Origin: Methanoregula sp.
Lineage (GTDB): Archaea > Halobacteriota > Methanomicrobia > Methanomicrobiales > Methanospirillaceae
Direction of reading: 5' to 3'
Assembly: GCA_030651815.1 (NCBI GenBank)
Contig: JAUSBW010000169.1
Location: forward strand, 1 to 64,000
DNA length: 64,000 bases
The position numbers and the translations under genes were made by a program. Below are positions 17,055-26,017 of the stretch, one piece after another. The notes beneath the pieces are model-generated. The model searched no databases. It was not told where the DNA came from and was given only the letters and a program-made list of their open reading frames with translations. The number at the start of each line of letters is the position of its first letter. The first letter of the stretch is position 1.

Positions 17055-18842
17055 TCAGTTACCCCCTACATACCCAATCTCTTTGAGATGCCCGGCAATC
17101 TGTTCATCGACCGTGCGGAGTTCTTTTTCCACATCTTTGATCGCAGCCCACGTAGCAGGAATATCAACTTCCTCAACGTCCTTCTGCGGCGAAACGTACA
17201 AGGTCACGTTCAGATTGAAGTCGTTCTTTTCAATCTCTGCAAGCGGAACAACCTTGGAGAACCCTTCAATCTCCTCCCATGAATTCGCCACACCAACAAT
17301 CCTCTCGATGTTCTTATCGGTTATAATGTTCAACTTACGCACGTCAGGATGCTTACCAAACTCCAGTGCAGCATTGATGATGAGCACTTTGCCCCGGTGA
17401 TCGGAACGCTTGTTCTTCCCAAAGAAGAGCAGTGCACCCGGAGCGCCGGTATTATAGAAGAGTTTCTCCGGCGTCAGTACGATGCATTCCAACAGATCGG
17501 CTTCAAGAATCTGCTGACGGATCGCCTTCTCCTTGCCTCCCCGGAAGAGACACCCGTTGTCCATCACGACACCAACACGGCCGTTCCCGTCTTTTGCCGA
17601 GGCGAGCATGTGCTGGATCCATGCCCAGTCAGCGGACTGCCGGTTGGGGAACCCATACGAGAAACGCTGTTTCCAGAACTCACCTTTCTTCAGCTGGTTC
17701 TCATCGTACATGTCCTGGTTCCATGGCGGATTTGCAACAACAACATCGAACTGTCGGATTGCCTCACCATCTTTAAATTTGGGATAGAGAAGAGTGTCTC
17801 CATAGGCCAGCTGAACATTCCGGATATCATGGATATACATATTCATCCGGCCATATGCGAGCGTCTTGGCGTTTGCCTCCTGCCCATAGAGAAAGATCTG
17901 CGTTACTGCATCCGGACCGAATTGCTCCCTGACATGGGTATAGGAGGCGATAAGCATCCCGTTCGATGCCGATGCAGGATCGTACACACTCTCGCCGGGC
18001 TTGGGGTCGAGTACCTCAATTAAGAGCCGGATGACTTCGCGAGGTGTGTACACCTCGCCTTCCTTTGCTTTCTGCGGTGCGAAGTAGCGGAGAATCCACT
18101 CATATGCATCCCCGAGAACATCCGGTGAGACATGGTGAAGTTTCTTTTCGCTGAAGAGCTCGACAAGCTGCCTTAGTATCTCTCCATTTTCCTGGCTCTT
18201 GGCAAACTCAATAAAATCAACGGTATCAAGGACATCGCGAAGTTCAGGGTTCCTCTCAGCAATTTCCTTAAGCGCTTTTGAAAAGATCTCCGGAAGTTTG
18301 ATCACTTCAGCTCTGAGGTTATCCCACAGGTACTCCTCCGGTAGATCGAAATCATGATACATCGCCCGCTTTGCTTCAGCCTGAGCTTCTTGTTCTGTAT
18401 AGCCATCATGAAGGGCTTCTTCTTTTGCCGCTTCATATTCCAGTTCCCATTTATCACTGATACGCTTGAGGAAGAGCGGCAGGAGGATGAATTTGTAGTC
18501 AACCCGGGTCCTGATGATGTCTGCTGCCCGTTTCAATAATGCTTCAAGATCGCTCCGGGTCAGGGTCGAGTTATTTATGTCAAAAATTTCTGTGACCAGA
18601 GAATCCTTGCTTATCAGCTGATAGATCTTTTTTCGGGCATCCATGGCATCGGAGGTGACGGTGAGTCTCCCGGCTTTTCGAAGACGCGACAAAAGGACCG
18701 GAACTTTCTCCGGGGTATCATGCTCAACTTCACCAAGAATTTTTACTGCATCATCGAGACGGAATCCCTCGTTTTTATATTGATCCCAGAGAGTTGAGTA
18801 TCCTTTTTCAACCCATATGGGAAGCGAATTGTTAAAACTCAT
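17055..18842 (-). CDS. hsdM: Type I restriction enzyme, DNA methyltransferase subunit
   Basis: An adenine N6 methyltransferase of about 595 residues from the ATG at 18842 (MSFNNSLPIWVEKG); the frame is open 23 codons further up but that part is AT-rich and unlike the family. Residues about 1-90 form a small winged-helix-like extension (KVPVLLSRLRKAGRLTVTSD). The methylase core has motif I as DPASASNGML (a variant of DPAxGSG) and motif IV as NPPWN, with GEVYTPREVIRLL before motif I. It both protects host DNA and is a core part of the restriction complex. A TTTAAT-containing box about 20-25 bases upstream of the ATG suggests a leaderless transcript. It is the first gene of the locus. Confidence 0.93.
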   Translation of the reverse strand: MSFNNSLPIWVEKGYSTLWDQYKNEGFRLDDAVKILGEVEHDTPEKVPVLLSRLRKAGRLTVTSDAMDARKKIYQLISKDSLVTEIFDINNSTLTRSDLEALLKRAADIIRTRVDYKFILLPLFLKRISDKWELEYEAAKEEALHDGYTEQEAQAEAKRAMYHDFDLPEEYLWDNLRAEVIKLPEIFSKALKEIAERNPELRDVLDTVDFIEFAKSQENGEILRQLVELFSEKKLHHVSPDVLGDAYEWILRYFAPQKAKEGEVYTPREVIRLLIEVLDPKPGESVYDPASASNGMLIASYTHVREQFGPDAVTQIFLYGQEANAKTLAYGRMNMYIHDIRNVQLAYGDTLLYPKFKDGEAIRQFDVVVANPPWNQDMYDENQLKKGEFWKQRFSYGFPNRQSADWAWIQHMLASAKDGNGRVGVVMDNGCLFRGGKEKAIRQQILEADLLECIVLTPEKLFYNTGAPGALLFFGKNKRSDHRGKVLIINAALEFGKHPDVRKLNIITDKNIERIVGVANSWEEIEGFSKVVPLAEIEKNDFNLNVTLYVSPQKDVEEVDIPATWAAIKDVEKELRTVDEQIAGHLKEIGYVGGN

Positions 18843-18911
18843 ACAAGATATGCAATTGCTGAAATTAAATAGTTTGTGTTTATTGTAAAAACTAAACTCA
18901 ATTATGTTCAT

Positions 18912-19499
18912 GTATTTTTATTGCGCCATATGCACATGGCGTCATTAGATTGCTATTTAAAAACATTCCTTTTTTATTAAGGGCGACTACAACGCAGTTC
19001 ATCTTCAATAACAGTGAATATTTCATTGCATATATTATTTCTCATGCAGAATCCGAATAACTAATAACTCATCGCACTCTGCCGCACCTCTATCCCCCTC
19101 TCCCAATTCGCGCATATCGCACAGAATCTCTGCCAGATCCGGATCTCATCATTCAGGAGATTTTGTGAGTTCCACCGCCCCGTTTTTTTTGTAAAAGCAC
19201 CTCAATATTTATTCTATTGGACGAAAAACAAAATAGTATCAGAAACGTTCCTGAAGGAAAAGCAGACCATGACCTTGTGCGAAGTACGAACCATCGGTGA
19301 GATTACCATTGTTGTAATGCCCCTCCAGATTGACCATGTCGCTGCATTGACGCTGGACCACGGCTCCGGGAACTCGCCGCCCGGGAACCAAAGGCCCTGC
19401 TCTGCGAATCTCCGGGTGGAATATTCCTTCCGGCAGCGGGAAAGTATTTATCTCCCTTTGAGGGATTACACATATTGATCACATTTTGGATGTCAGGGT
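18912..19499. other. Intergenic region before ATPase locus
   Basis: About 590 bases between the start of hsdM and a small plus-strand gene. The hsdM end is very AT-rich and should hold its promoter. A plus-strand frame at 19269-19478 (69 residues) has weak resemblance to the first strand of a STAS-like fold but no other support. Nothing else is recognised. Confidence 0.4.
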
Positions 19500-19700
19500 A
19501 TGACACACGATATCAATAATAAAATCGGGAAACTCAAGGATATGGCCATAGGGAGGTGCAGGGAGCGGATAGAGCAGGCGGCATGCAAGGCAAAGGAAAT
19601 AATGAACAGGCCAAAATCTGAAGAACAGAAACAGGAAACAACAAATTACACTCAGCCTTCCGGAATTACTTCATTTTTAAAAAAAAGGCACGGGCTTTAA
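19500..19700 (+). CDS. Small RCRERI-motif protein, copy 1
   Basis: A 66-residue basic protein with a helical N-terminal half carrying IGRCRERIEQA and an end ITSFLKKRHGL. The same two blocks, in the same order and spacing type, occur in the small protein encoded at 28277-28438 (VDRCRERIIEA and LTSYLKKMRGL). The two genes bracket the whole archaeal ATPase operon, this one convergent with subunit D, the other immediately ahead of subunit H. The middle (EEQKQETTNYTQPSG) is a flexible polar linker. No known family is recognised; a role in ATPase assembly or control is a guess from position. Confidence 0.65.
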   Translation: MTHDINNKIGKLKDMAIGRCRERIEQAACKAKEIMNRPKSEEQKQETTNYTQPSGITSFLKKRHGL

Positions 19701-19778
19701 TACCGGTGAGACCGGGGCAGGATATGTTACTGATGCAGGAGCATGGGTCATTTCACCAAATTCCCGGCGGCAGGTCTG

Positions 19779-20432
19779 TCAGCCGTTCTGCTTTATTGCT
19801 GCCTTTTTCTTGCGTTCAATAATCTTTTTGACCTTTTTTAACCGGAAGAGGTCTTCCCGCTCCCGTTCGTCAATGGCGTTTTTGATATACTTTTTCTGTT
19901 TTTTTAATTCGGGGATCATTATCTGCTCAAGGGCGTTCACCCTTCTCCGGGTTATCTGGATCTCCCCCCCGAGCCTTTTTAAGGAAGTCTCCGTCTCCGC
20001 AAGCTCGATTATCAGATCCAGTTCCATCTCGAACTTTTCGGCTGCCTCATCGATCCTGCCGCTCACCCCGATGATACTGTAGCCCCTCTCTAAAACACTC
20101 TTTGAGACTCTCTTTTTCTCAAGTACCGGAACAGGAACTCCCATGATATTTTTCCCCTTGATATCGATGAACAGGCCCTTCCTTGTTGCAAAGGAGGCGG
20201 ACTTGAGGGTCACAGAATCATCAACGGCGAGAGCGGTTAAGAGCGAGCGCTGTGCCGAGATGGCAACACTCTCCAGCTCATCCCGCGATTTCGAGACCGA
20301 CTCCATGATGTGGAAGAATTCCTGGATGAGTGCATCCATCTTCTCACGGAGAAGATCCCTCCCCTGCTCGGCAAGCTTTATCTGTGCATTTTTCTTGATG
20401 AGCTCCATCCTCGTGGGGTTTACCTGTTCCAT
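19779..20432 (-). CDS. atpD: A-type ATP synthase subunit D (central stalk)
   Basis: A 217-residue coiled-coil protein, with N-terminal NPTRMELIKKNAQIKLAEQG and C-terminal RRVNALEQIMIPELKKQKKY, the two hallmark helices of the D family. It forms the rotating shaft that couples the A3B3 head to the membrane ring. The lysine-rich tail (KKVKKIIERKKKAAIK) is usual. It starts four bases after the stop of subunit B. It is the last gene of the nine-subunit archaeal operon, and the next gene converges with it. Confidence 0.95.
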   Translation of the reverse strand: MEQVNPTRMELIKKNAQIKLAEQGRDLLREKMDALIQEFFHIMESVSKSRDELESVAISAQRSLLTALAVDDSVTLKSASFATRKGLFIDIKGKNIMGVPVPVLEKKRVSKSVLERGYSIIGVSGRIDEAAEKFEMELDLIIELAETETSLKRLGGEIQITRRRVNALEQIMIPELKKQKKYIKNAIDEREREDLFRLKKVKKIIERKKKAAIKQNG

Positions 20433-20435
20433 GAC

Positions 20436-21833
20436 TCATCCCTTTCTGTATGCCGGGTGATACTTCCTGATGTAGTCGAGTTTTATCCGTTTCAATTCTT
20501 CTTCCGGAAGCATGGACATAAGATCCCAGCCAATCTCCAGCGTACTTTCAATGCTCCGGTTTTCATCTCCCTGTGTGATGAATTTCTTCTCGAACTCATC
20601 CGCAAACTTCAGATATTTCTTGTCCAGTTCGGTTAACGCTTCTTCACCCACGATCGCAACCAGCCTCCGCAGGTCTCTCCCGTAGGCGTATGAGGCATAG
20701 AGCTGGTCTGCCACGTTCCTGTGATCCTCCCGCGTCTTTCCCGCACCTATGCCGAGGTTCATGAGCCGGGAGAGACAGGGAAGGACATCGATAGGCGGAT
20801 TTGCCCCCCTCCTGTACAGATCCCGCGAGAGCACGATCTGCCCTTCGGTAATATAGCCGGTGAGATCCGGCACCGGATGGGTGATATCATCATCGGGCAT
20901 GGTCAGGATGGGGATCTGGGTGATGGACCCTTTTGCCCCCTTGATCCGCCCGGCACGTTCGTAGAGGGAGGCAAGGTCTGTATACATGTAGCCGGGATAC
21001 CCTCTCCTTCCCGGGACTTCCTCCCGTGCCGTTGAGATCTCTCTCAATGCCTCACAATAGTTGATCATGTCCGTCATAATCACGAGGACATGAAGGTTGT
21101 GGGTAAACGCGAGATATTCTGCAACGGTAAGGGCGCACCGGGGAGTGGCGATTCTCTCGATGGTCGGGTCATCAGCAAGGTTCATGAAAAAGACCACGCG
21201 TTCAAGAGCACCGGTCCTTTCAAAATCATCCATAAAGAACGATGCCTCTTTATAAGTAATCCCCATGGCAACAAAAACCACAGCAAATTTTTCTCCTTCC
21301 CCAAGCACCTTTGCCTGTCGTGCGATCTGGGCGGCTAGCTTGTTTGCAGGCAGACCGGCACCGGAGAATATCGGGAGTTTCTGACCCCTGACAAGAGTAG
21401 TTAATGCGTCAATAGTGGACATTCCTGTCTGGATGAAGTCTGCTGGTTTGTCCCTCGCATACGGGTTGATGGGCATCCCGTTGATATCCAGACTTGCTTC
21501 CGGGATGATGTCAGGACCTCCATCCCGGGGCTTTCCCACACCGTTCAGGATCCTCCCCAGCAGATCAATGGACACATCTATTGTCGGCGGTTTGCCGGTA
21601 AACTGCACCCGGGTCTCTTTATTATCGATTCCGCTGGTACCCTCAAATACCTGAATCACCGCAAGGTCCCGCGAGATATCCAGAACCTGCCCTGTTCTCA
21701 CTTCACCGTTAGGCAGCGTGATTTGTGCGATCTCTCCATAGGAAACCCCCTTGACAGACTGGACGAAAATCAAAGGCCCGGAGACATAGTTGACCGTCTT
21801 GCACTCTTTTGTCAGCAGGCTGACCGGCTTCAT
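20436..21833 (-). CDS. atpB: A-type ATP synthase subunit B (non-catalytic)
   Basis: A 465-residue non-catalytic nucleotide-binding subunit. It has the family's beta-barrel N-terminus ([20 protein letters not shown]), a degenerate P-loop region [20 protein letters not shown] lacking the Walker A lysine, and the conserved [20 protein letters not shown] block near residue 275. Three copies alternate with subunit A in the head. Its ATG overlaps the subunit A stop by four bases. The full-length sequence contrasts with the shorter (432-residue) B of the second cluster. Confidence 0.96.
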   Translation of the reverse strand: MKPVSLLTKECKTVNYVSGPLIFVQSVKGVSYGEIAQITLPNGEVRTGQVLDISRDLAVIQVFEGTSGIDNKETRVQFTGKPPTIDVSIDLLGRILNGVGKPRDGGPDIIPEASLDINGMPINPYARDKPADFIQTGMSTIDALTTLVRGQKLPIFSGAGLPANKLAAQIARQAKVLGEGEKFAVVFVAMGITYKEASFFMDDFERTGALERVVFFMNLADDPTIERIATPRCALTVAEYLAFTHNLHVLVIMTDMINYCEALREISTAREEVPGRRGYPGYMYTDLASLYERAGRIKGAKGSITQIPILTMPDDDITHPVPDLTGYITEGQIVLSRDLYRRGANPPIDVLPCLSRLMNLGIGAGKTREDHRNVADQLYASYAYGRDLRRLVAIVGEEALTELDKKYLKFADEFEKKFITQGDENRSIESTLEIGWDLMSMLPEEELKRIKLDYIRKYHPAYRKG

Positions 21834-23569
21834 CTCTCCACCTCCAGTGCAGCAATGTTCTTATCGATCTCCCCGATAAGATCCTTGATTTTACTGACAT
21901 CGGCCAGTTCCTTCATCCTGCCAATCTCCTGTTTTAAGGGCAGTTTCAGGATTTTGTTCAGGGCAACTCCCCGGTTCATCGCTTCACTCGTCCGATTATA
22001 GAAGTTGAGGATCACCTTGAGCATACAGTACTGCTTCTCAAGCGGACAGAAAGAATCGATTTCATGATAGGCACTCTGCTGGAGGAAATCTTCCCTGATC
22101 ATTCGGGTAACCTCCAGAATTGCCTTCTCGCTCTCGGGCAGGGCATCAGGACCGACCAGCTGCACGATCTCCTGTAACTCAACTTCTTTCTGGAGCAGGT
22201 ACATGGTCACGTCCCGCATCTCTTTCCACTCATCAAATCCGCTTTGCACAAACCATTCCTGAATGCTGTCCAGATAGAGCGAATAACTTTTTATCCAGTT
22301 CACCGAAGGGAAATGTCTCCTGTACGCAAGATTTGTATCCAGTGCCCAGAACGTCCCGGCAATTCTTAACGTATTCTGGGTGATGGGCTCTGAGAAATCA
22401 CCTCCCGGGGGGGATACCGCACCGACAATGGTAATGGATCCCAACCGTTCATCTGACCCAAGGCAGACAACCCTGCCGGCACGCTCATAGAACGCCGCAA
22501 GTCTCGTAGCAAGGTAGGCGGGATAGCCTTCTTCGCCCGGCATCTCCTCTAACCTGCCCGAAACTTCCCGTAATGCCTCGCCCCATCGGGATGTGGAGTC
22601 AGCCATCAGCGCAACGTCATATCCCATGTCCCGGTAGTACTCTGCCATGGTGATGCCCGTATAAATCGAAGCCTCCCTGGCCGCCACCGGCATGTTCGAT
22701 GTGTTTGCAATCAGGATCGTTCTCTGGATAAGGGGCATATTCGTCCGCGGATCCACAAGTTCGGGAAATTCTGTCAGGACATCCGTCATTTCATTTCCCC
22801 GCTCCCCGCAGCCGATATACACAACGATCTGGGTATCCGACCATTTTGCCAGTGTCTGTTCTGCCACCGTCTTTCCCGTACCAAAACCACCGGGGATCAT
22901 GGCAGTTCCCCCTTTGGCCACCGGGAACATGATGTCAAAAATTCTCTGCCCGGTAATAAGGAGCGAACGCGGGTCCTGCTTTTTTTTGTAGGGTCTCCCC
23001 CGTCTCACGGGCCATTTCTGCAGCATTGTTATGGAAGTGCTGTCATCGAGAATGCAGATGGGGTCTTCAACAGTAAACGCACCACTGCGGATCTCCTTTA
23101 TGGTTCCGGAAACCGGGGGAGGAACCATGATCCTGTGCTCTATATTATACTCCGCTACCGTCCCAACGATGTCTCCGCCAGAGACCGTATCTCCCTTTTT
23201 TGCAGATGCGACAAAATCCCACTTCTTTTCCTTATCAATGCCGGGAACGGAAATTCCACGGGATATGAAACTGCCACTTCTCTTAACCAGCACCGGCAGT
23301 GGCCTCTGAATGCCGTCATAAATAGAGGAGAGGAGCCCCGGACCGAGCTCAACTGACAGGGGCGTTTCGGTGTTTACAACTTTCTCGCCAACTTTCAGGC
23401 CGGATGTGTCCTCATACACCTGAACAACTGCCAGATCCCCGTCAAGGCGTATGATCTCCCCGTTCAGCTCCTCGACACCTACCTTCACCACGTCATACAT
23501 CTTAGAGCCCCTCATCTGGTCCGAAAGAACCACAGGCCCCGAAATTCTCGAAATAACTCCCGCAATCAT
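21830..23569 (-). CDS. atpA: A-type ATP synthase subunit A (catalytic)
   Basis: A 579-residue catalytic subunit. Walker A is [12 protein letters not shown] near residue 227; the catalytic glutamate lies in [13 protein letters not shown] near 255, and the arginine-containing [15 protein letters not shown] block is near 325. The non-homologous insertion (residues about 110-200) typical of A/V-type A subunits is present. It makes or uses ATP at the interface with subunit B. It is tightly packed in the operon between F and B, with a four-base overlap to B. Confidence 0.97.
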   Translation of the reverse strand: MIAGVISRISGPVVLSDQMRGSKMYDVVKVGVEELNGEIIRLDGDLAVVQVYEDTSGLKVGEKVVNTETPLSVELGPGLLSSIYDGIQRPLPVLVKRSGSFISRGISVPGIDKEKKWDFVASAKKGDTVSGGDIVGTVAEYNIEHRIMVPPPVSGTIKEIRSGAFTVEDPICILDDSTSITMLQKWPVRRGRPYKKKQDPRSLLITGQRIFDIMFPVAKGGTAMIPGGFGTGKTVAEQTLAKWSDTQIVVYIGCGERGNEMTDVLTEFPELVDPRTNMPLIQRTILIANTSNMPVAAREASIYTGITMAEYYRDMGYDVALMADSTSRWGEALREVSGRLEEMPGEEGYPAYLATRLAAFYERAGRVVCLGSDERLGSITIVGAVSPPGGDFSEPITQNTLRIAGTFWALDTNLAYRRHFPSVNWIKSYSLYLDSIQEWFVQSGFDEWKEMRDVTMYLLQKEVELQEIVQLVGPDALPESEKAILEVTRMIREDFLQQSAYHEIDSFCPLEKQYCMLKVILNFYNRTSEAMNRGVALNKILKLPLKQEIGRMKELADVSKIKDLIGEIDKNIAALEVER

Positions 23570-23574
23570 GACCC

Positions 23575-23895
23575 CTACCTCCTAATCACGATATTATACC
23601 CGATTGCCCTCTGCAGCAGCCGTTCGATGTAACTTGTTCTCTCGAGACCCTTGACCCTGGCGGGAATCGGAATAATGATCGGCCGGTATGTCTTTTCGAT
23701 TTTTTCCAGCAGTTTTTCGTCCAGAGCTGCCATGAAATCTTCACTTACCGCAACGATTCCCGTATCGTCCTTATATATCAGGGGGGGTATGATCTTCTTT
23801 GCCTCGTCCAGATTTGATACCTCGATTACATCCACACCGGCAAGCCTGAACCCCGGTGCCGAATCGGGATCGGTGACCACAACAAACCTATACAT
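23575..23895 (-). CDS. atpF: A-type ATP synthase subunit F
   Basis: A 106-residue subunit with the family's start ([20 protein letters not shown]) and the central [19 protein letters not shown]. It binds the central stalk with subunit D and modulates activity. It overlaps the end of subunit C by eight bases. Subunit F has no counterpart in the second ATPase cluster of this window. Confidence 0.94.
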   Translation of the reverse strand: MYRFVVVTDPDSAPGFRLAGVDVIEVSNLDEAKKIIPPLIYKDDTGIVAVSEDFMAALDEKLLEKIEKTYRPIIIPIPARVKGLERTSYIERLLQRAIGYNIVIRR

Positions 23896-24949
23896 AAATC
23901 AATTCCTCCCGGATTTCTTTTTCTGTTATGTCGGCAGTCTTGCACCTCGCTATGATCCTGATATTGGTGATCTCGTTATATTTCGCCCAGACATACCCGA
24001 CTGCAACGGCAATACTCAGGGGGTCGCCAAGGAACCGGCGGATGCCCCGTTTTATCAGGTATTTCTCGAGTTCTTTTTCAAATACGGATATCTTTTCTGT
24101 CTTGAACACATCTGCGGGAAGTTCTGAGAGAAACTTGTATGGCGTGGCGTCCAGAACCTTTATCGCTCCCTCAAGTGTCCCGGATCTCAGCATGGAGAGC
24201 AACTTCTCGATATCCAGCGTAATACCGCCCTTGATCAGGAATGGTTCTGCCTCTTCAATCCCGATTTTGTCCCTTATCATCTTTAAGACATTTTTGATAT
24301 TGGTCACATCAATCTCCGTAGTTATCATATCCAGAATGATACGATCATCATAGGAATCTTCGCCTGATTTTTCTAATGCATTTTCATAGTAAAATTTGTC
24401 AATGGCATACTCAAGGATGGACAGATCCCTTTTTTCAGAGTATTCCTTAAAATTCCGGGTTAATGGTTTAGCATATTCGATCCCCCACGTTGCTAAGAGA
24501 TCGATGACCGCCTTGACATCCGGCTGCCTGATCAATTCAATGAGCGTAGTATTATCCAGTTGCCCTGCCGGAACAAGGCATTCGACAATCTCCGCTGATG
24601 TCATATGGATATTCTTTCCCCGGAGAATGGTTTTGATGTTCTGGATATCCCACCGGCTCAGCAGAATGTTTATGTACTTCTCGGAATCTCCCCCTTTCAT
24701 AAAACCTAAAATCTTTCGGAAGGCATTGGTGAAATCATTGCGTAAGGCAACCTCGATACACTTCATCCCGGAATACTGGACGGTTGCCCTTTCAATCTCC
24801 TCTTTATAGGAAGTATTTTCCAGCTCAGCAATGATGGATTCAACATCGGGTTTGAGGATCAGGGATTCAAACACGGGTGGGGCGAGCAGGCGGCTTTTCA
24901 TGCCTTTTATCCGGGCATTTACATAATCATACTCCACTCTGACCACCAT
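23888..24949 (-). CDS. atpC: A-type ATP synthase subunit C
   Basis: A 353-residue helical subunit of the V-ATPase d/C family, seating the central stalk on the membrane ring. Recognisable blocks are YVNARIKGMKSRLL at the start, ILLSRWDIQNIKTILRGK near residue 100, TTEIDVTNIKNVLKMIRD near 215 and PLSIAVAVGYVWAKYNEITN near 320. The start overlaps the end of subunit E by 23 bases. In the second cluster this subunit is replaced by a shorter DUF2764 protein. Confidence 0.95.
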   Translation of the reverse strand: MVVRVEYDYVNARIKGMKSRLLAPPVFESLILKPDVESIIAELENTSYKEEIERATVQYSGMKCIEVALRNDFTNAFRKILGFMKGGDSEKYINILLSRWDIQNIKTILRGKNIHMTSAEIVECLVPAGQLDNTTLIELIRQPDVKAVIDLLATWGIEYAKPLTRNFKEYSEKRDLSILEYAIDKFYYENALEKSGEDSYDDRIILDMITTEIDVTNIKNVLKMIRDKIGIEEAEPFLIKGGITLDIEKLLSMLRSGTLEGAIKVLDATPYKFLSELPADVFKTEKISVFEKELEKYLIKRGIRRFLGDPLSIAVAVGYVWAKYNEITNIRIIARCKTADITEKEIREELIYV

Positions 24950-25523
24950 AGAGCGTAGTAAATATTTCAGATTTTAAAAGAGCCTTTGCTTTCTCAAATC
25001 TCGATTCTGTCGTGTTGAATATGATGAACCTTCCATCCTTTGTGCTCGCGTTCAGACCTCCCGCACTGGTAATATCGGTAACTACTTCGCAGTTCAGCTT
25101 GAGTTCGGACAACAATTTTTTACAAAGGTTCTCATCCATTTTATCGATGTGCAGCTGGATTTCTTCTCCTTCCAGCTCCAAAACCACCTCTTGTAACATT
25201 TTTCTGAAATGGTTCTCGTAATCTGCACGCGATCGTGCTGATGAGAGAATTTTCCGGGCTTCAAAAAAGGCTTTCTTAAACACTTCATCTTTGGTCCGGG
25301 TAAACTGCATCCGGGTTTCTTCTTTGATCTTTGCAATTAATTTGTTACGTTCGGCTTCTACAGTTTTTTTAACTGCATCCAGATGCTTCTTTTTGATTGC
25401 CTCGTCTTTCCCCTCCGCCCCCTTTCGTATCTCAACCGATTGCCTGTATGCATTTTCCTTCAATTCTGTGATTCTATCACCAGCACTTACCTCCACTGAT
25501 TCAATCAGCTGCTCAATCGACAT
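24927..25523 (-). CDS. atpE: A-type ATP synthase subunit E (peripheral stalk)
   Basis: A 198-residue subunit: an N-terminal coiled coil rich in E, K and R (residues about 15-100) and a C-terminal globular part ending in GGLNASTKDGRFIIFNTTES, typical of E. With subunit H it forms the peripheral stalks that hold the head still. It follows the ring subunit gene after a gap of 160 bases, the only large gap in the operon, which holds a small hairpin. Confidence 0.94.
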   Translation of the reverse strand: MSIEQLIESVEVSAGDRITELKENAYRQSVEIRKGAEGKDEAIKKKHLDAVKKTVEAERNKLIAKIKEETRMQFTRTKDEVFKKAFFEARKILSSARSRADYENHFRKMLQEVVLELEGEEIQLHIDKMDENLCKKLLSELKLNCEVVTDITSAGGLNASTKDGRFIIFNTTESRFEKAKALLKSEIFTTLYGGQSGV

Positions 25524-25624
25524 TGCACCATCAACCCCTGTAATATCTTTTTCGAACCAGTACAGTTATGTTCGATCCCCCATGTTCCTCAATTAAGTTC
25601 CCGGTTCCGCCAAACGACCGATAT

Positions 25625-25647
25625 GCCATGTATCAGTACCTCATGGC
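25625..25647. promoter_or_regulatory. Hairpin between ring subunit and subunit E genes
   Basis: GCCATG at 25625-25630 is repeated inverted as CATGGC at 25642-25647 with an 11-base loop. It lies between atpK and atpE in an otherwise tightly packed operon, where an mRNA-processing or partial termination signal could raise the relative level of ring subunit message. Confidence 0.35.
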
Positions 25648-25682
25648 AGATTTGCCGGTTGTATCCTGACCATCCCCTCCAT

Positions 25683-25910
25683 TCACACGAGCATGATCAT
25701 CATCATTGCCGCAACCACGAAACCAAGAATGACCATGGTCTCGGGAATTGCCACCAGCACCACCATAAGGCCAAATGTCTCAGGTCTCTCTGCAATGGTC
25801 CCTGCACCGGCGGATCCGATTTTTGATTGCGCGTAACCTGTTCCCAGTGCTCCAAGTCCAAATGCAATTCCAACTCCAATAGGAATACCCCAATCTACCA
25901 TGTTTACCAC
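25683..25910 (-). CDS. atpK: A-type ATP synthase ring subunit K (proteolipid c)
   Basis: A 75-residue protein with two membrane helices joined by a polar loop (IAERPE), the single-hairpin c type. The ion-binding carboxylate is Glu57 in AIPETMVILG. Gln28 in TGYAQSKIG and Thr58 next to the glutamate are the kind of partners seen in sodium-capable rings, and the Methanosarcina ring is known to carry both protons and sodium. The actual ion here is not proven. The start may be Met1 or Met4. A gap on either side sets it apart from its neighbours, often linked with higher expression. Confidence 0.93.
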   Translation of the reverse strand: MVNMVDWGIPIGVGIAFGLGALGTGYAQSKIGSAGAGTIAERPETFGLMVVLVAIPETMVILGFVVAAMMMIMLV

Positions 25911-26017
25911 ATCCTCTTTTTTTTGTGTTTATTGATATGATCCTGATTAAAAATTCTCAATCTGCTGTACATAATGGTTGCCAAACCAGCGGGATGCTCC
26001 GTGTTCATTTCACGGTT

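Noticed and set aside
19269-19478. 69-codon frame that faintly resembles a STAS domain start
   Set aside because: Only the first ten residues fit; the remainder is rich in Pro, Gly and Arg without a fold pattern.
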